From: a virus
Direction: 5' to 3' (one strand)
IMG/VR virus record: IMGVR_UViG_3300025118_000122
Location: 1 to 25,844 of that record
Length of the DNA: 25,844 nt
The notes under the pieces are model-generated. The model was given only the letters and a program-made list of their open reading frames with translations, made no database searches and was not told the DNA's origin. This document shows positions 24,101-25,844 of the stretch, piece after piece; within the stretch, counting starts at the first letter, position 1; the number at the start of each line of letters is the position of its first letter. Position numbers and translations under genes: made by a program.

Positions 24101-24855
24101 TATACGTTAAGTGTTTTAATTTTTAGTCCTTTGTTCGGCCTAGCTAATGCAGCTGTGCCTGCGAGACCGGAGCCTCTGAATGGTGTACCTTGTGCAGCTT
24201 GTATACCCATTGCACTTGGGTTTCGTACAGCAGTACTACCTGTGTACTTAATCTTCAGTGCATCCTTAGCAGCTTGTGCTACGTCAGCCTGGAGTGTACC
24301 ATAGTCGGAAGTAAGTGCATCATACTTACCACTAAGAGCACCATACTGACCTGATAGGTTTCCATATGCACTATTTAATGTATCATATTTACCGCCCATA
24401 TCAGATATCGCATTCTGAGCGTTAGTTAAATCAACGTCTCGTCGGATACCTGTAACCATATCTTGATATGCAAGAGAACCTTCTGGATTAATTCTACCTT
24501 CCATATGGTTAAGAATGTCAGAAGAATCGAGATTTTGCTGCCGCATAAAATTCACATCAGCTTGACCTACATACGCTGACTGTCCTTCCGATGTATCGCT
24601 TACCCCCCACCTAGATGTTGGACCTGTACTTGCTAAGTCAGATGCTAAACTACCAGCCACACTAGCATCTTGATTTTGTGATGAAGTTCTAGCTCTACCT
24701 AAGTCTGATCCTAAGGCACCTTGAATATCCGATATACTGTGACCGGCTGCTAAAGCAGCACTGACTGCTTTGTGTCCTATCTTTGGTTGTCCTGCTGCAT
24801 TTGCCGGCCCACCACCTGGGTTCGCGTCAAATATTTCCCAAATATTTCGTGGCAT
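24100..24855 (-). CDS. Small virion protein before the portal, T7 gp7.3-like by position and C-terminus
   Basis: I start this gene at the ATG at 24855, not at an earlier in-frame ATG at 24909, because AGGAGGA lies seven bases before it and the preceding gene ends two bases upstream. The 251-aa product opens MPRNIWEIFDANPGGGPANA and is Ala/Gly/Ser-rich. Residues 157-191 are five perfect heptads of the form Y-x-x-L-x-x-x, likely a coiled-coil stalk. The C-terminus, GTPFRGSG followed by ALARPNKGLKIKTLNV, recalls the C-terminal end of T7 gp7.3, which as I remember it finishes in ...GGGINI and is also encoded just before the portal. A tail-assembly or ejected virion role is inferred. Confidence 0.7.
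   Translation of the reverse strand: MPRNIWEIFDANPGGGPANAAGQPKIGHKAVSAALAAGHSISDIQGALGSDLGRARTSSQNQDASVAGSLASDLASTGPTSRWGVSDTSEGQSAYVGQADVNFMRQQNLDSSDILNHMEGRINPEGSLAYQDMVTGIRRDVDLTNAQNAISDMGGKYDTLNSAYGNLSGQYGALSGKYDALTSDYGTLQADVAQAAKDALKIKYTGSTAVRNPSAMGIQAAQGTPFRGSGLAGTAALARPNKGLKIKTLNV
24283..24387 (-). repeat. Five tandem tyrosine/leucine heptads (coiled-coil stalk)
   Basis: Residues 157-191 of the 251-aa protein read as YDTLNSA, YGNLSGQ, YGALSGK, YDALTSD and YGTLQAD: Tyr at heptad position a and Leu at position d in every copy. The regular 7-residue period strongly suggests an oligomeric helical rod. Confidence 0.85.
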
Positions 24856-24856
24856 T

Positions 24857-25735
24857 TTAGTTTCCTCCTGCTGTGAATTTAGCTGTTGGAGCAGACTTAG
24901 CTTCTCCAAAATGTTTAATACTATCAGGTACTTCTACCTGTCTTCTCTTAATACTATCTAGTGTTGGTAAACTTGCAGGTTTAACAACTGAGATAGGTGT
25001 GTCGGGTGTTTCCCAATCTGACTTACCTTTAGCTTCACCCCATAAATCAGGTACATCTAAGTAAGTAGCTTGGTAAGGTGTAGCAGTATCAGGATCAAAC
25101 TGATCTACATACTGGTTGTCCCATGTATCTCGTAAACCACCGTCGTCTTCATCCTTTGCTTCATGAGTCTTAGCATAATCAAGGAAGTCAACACGTTGAC
25201 TAGTAGTTGCAGCATCGTCTCCTCTATCAGTCAAGTAATCCTCCAGAGTACTATAATCACTAGCTGGACCACTATCTCTTTCACCTTTATAATCTTTAAA
25301 GGCAGATTGATAAGCATTGTCATCATAGTAATGAGCCCAATCTACTTTACCTCTGGTCTGATGTTCGTAGTGTTCGTCAGAACCTACAGGATTCTTTTCA
25401 AAATCATGATCAGTCCAGTCTCTTACTAGATCAAGACCCCAGGTAACATTAAACTCTGCATCATGCATAAGCGAATCGTTAACCTGCCAACTATCAGTGG
25501 AGTACATACCTTGAGTTGGGTCTCTATCACCTAGTGATTCACCTTTGTTAGTTTCCCAAGCTCGTTGTTCAGTACCGTAGAGTTGATCTATCCATCTAGT
25601 TTCATAGTTATTAGCTTGTGTATCAGTGAACCTTTCGTTGTCTGTTAACGCGCTGGTCTGGGACTCACTTAAATCTAGTTCACCTTGTTTGACATCAACA
25701 TCAAATCGATCCCAGTACCAATCTTTATTTGGCAT
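24857..25735 (-). CDS. Acidic Trp/Tyr-rich unknown protein (292 aa)
   Basis: The ATG is preceded by GAGGAA seven bases away, inside the end of the previous gene. The product is very rich in Asp, Glu, Trp, Tyr and His, with recurring DW, DYxT and WD-like stretches such as DWYWDRFDVDVKQGELDLSE and RGKVDWAHYYDDNAYQSAFK. There is no membrane span or signal peptide. The last 60 residues become Pro/Lys-rich (SVVKPASLPTLDSIKRRQVE). It lies two genes before the portal, the region of the small virion genes 6.7 and 7.3 in T7, so a minor virion protein is possible. I do not recognise the family. Confidence 0.75.
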   Translation of the reverse strand: MPNKDWYWDRFDVDVKQGELDLSESQTSALTDNERFTDTQANNYETRWIDQLYGTEQRAWETNKGESLGDRDPTQGMYSTDSWQVNDSLMHDAEFNVTWGLDLVRDWTDHDFEKNPVGSDEHYEHQTRGKVDWAHYYDDNAYQSAFKDYKGERDSGPASDYSTLEDYLTDRGDDAATTSQRVDFLDYAKTHEAKDEDDGGLRDTWDNQYVDQFDPDTATPYQATYLDVPDLWGEAKGKSDWETPDTPISVVKPASLPTLDSIKRRQVEVPDSIKHFGEAKSAPTAKFTAGGN

Positions 25736-25737
25736 TA

Positions 25738-25844
25738 CTTATTCCTCAAGTCGTTTGACCAGCCACTCCACGACGGAGCGCTGGCCTGCTTTGTACATTA
25801 TACTTGGCAACTCTTCTTTAGGGTGGGGGTTAGAGGGAGGGAAA
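25738..25844 (-). CDS. C-terminal end of a small gene at the window edge
   Basis: An open frame runs from the right edge to a TAA two bases before the 292-aa gene start. The visible end reads HPKEELPSIMYKAGQRSVVE, then WLVKRLEE. An internal ATG would give only 19 residues. The amphipathic helix AGQRSVVEWLVKRLEE and the overlap-style junction support a real gene. Similar short proteins with a 'MYkAGQRSVVeW' end occur, as I recall, in cyanophages. Most of the gene may lie outside the window, so no function is assigned. Confidence 0.6.

Noticed and set aside
24856-24909. Upstream ATG extending the 251-aa gene by 18 residues
   Set aside because: AGGAGGA seven bases before the ATG at 24855, and the preceding gene ending right there, favour the shorter form.
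1-25844. CRISPR array, insertion sequence, integrase or attachment site
   Set aside because: No spaced direct repeats, transposase-like frame or terminal inverted repeats were seen; the only tandem repeats are coding coiled-coil units.

Overview
This window is the late (virion-structure) module of a T7-like podovirus, read entirely from the minus strand, so the gene order runs from about 25.8 kb down to position 1. It matches the T7 order point for point: a gp7.3-like small virion gene, portal (gp8), scaffold (gp9), major capsid (gp10), an intrinsic terminator, tail tube A (gp11), tail tube B/nozzle (gp12), a gp13-like protein, internal core proteins (gp14, gp15, gp16), tail fibre (gp17), then further adhesin and assembly genes. 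The moderate A+T content and several modules I associate with marine phages (DUF7483-like C-terminus, a major-tropism-determinant-like N-terminus, a LamG/SPRY adhesin, short signal-peptide barrel proteins) point to a marine podovirus. A cyanophage infecting Synechococcus or Prochlorococcus is my best guess. No host gene, photosynthesis gene, integrase, RNA polymerase, terminase or lysis cassette is visible, so the host remains an inference.

Layout, in transcription order. 25.84-24.10 kb: the end of a small gene, a 292-aa acidic unknown and a 251-aa gp7.3-like protein with a five-heptad tyrosine/leucine stalk. 24.10-21.57 kb: portal, an 81-aa GTG-started gene overlapping both neighbours, and scaffold. 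21.57-20.0 kb: an accessory island of small genes between scaffold and capsid. It holds a 23-aa basic microprotein, a 66-aa unknown, a secreted small beta-barrel-like protein, a 158-aa putative decoration protein and a possible 27-aa microprotein, with the only sizeable non-coding gaps of the window. 20.0-18.46 kb: major capsid, two small genes (52 and 99 aa) and a UUCG-loop terminator in the position of T7 T-phi. 18.45-14.36 kb: tail tube A, an enlarged tail tube B and gp13. 14.35-6.47 kb: three internal virion proteins. 6.47-0.28 kb: fibre, a second fibre-like protein, a 1032-aa multi-lectin adhesin and a fibre assembly-like protein. A proline-rich gene runs off the left edge.

How the genes fit together: portal, scaffold and capsid build the procapsid; gp11 and gp12 build the tail tube; gp14, gp15 and gp16 would form the core that is ejected to cross the cell envelope; the fibres and the large adhesin bind the host. 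Nearly all genes abut or overlap (TAATG or ATGA junctions), which implies translational coupling within long late transcripts. The main departures from T7 are a peptidase S74-type self-cleaving chaperone domain on the gp14 equivalent, a muramidase-like domain at the C-terminus of the gp15 equivalent instead of a transglycosylase at the N-terminus of gp16, beta-modules inserted into gp12, a cupredoxin-like tail on the fibre, and an exported barrel protein between scaffold and capsid.

There is no gene-free stretch longer than 300 bases. The longest gaps, about 185 bases at 21.11-21.30 kb and up to 181 bases at 20.00-20.18 kb, are described as features.
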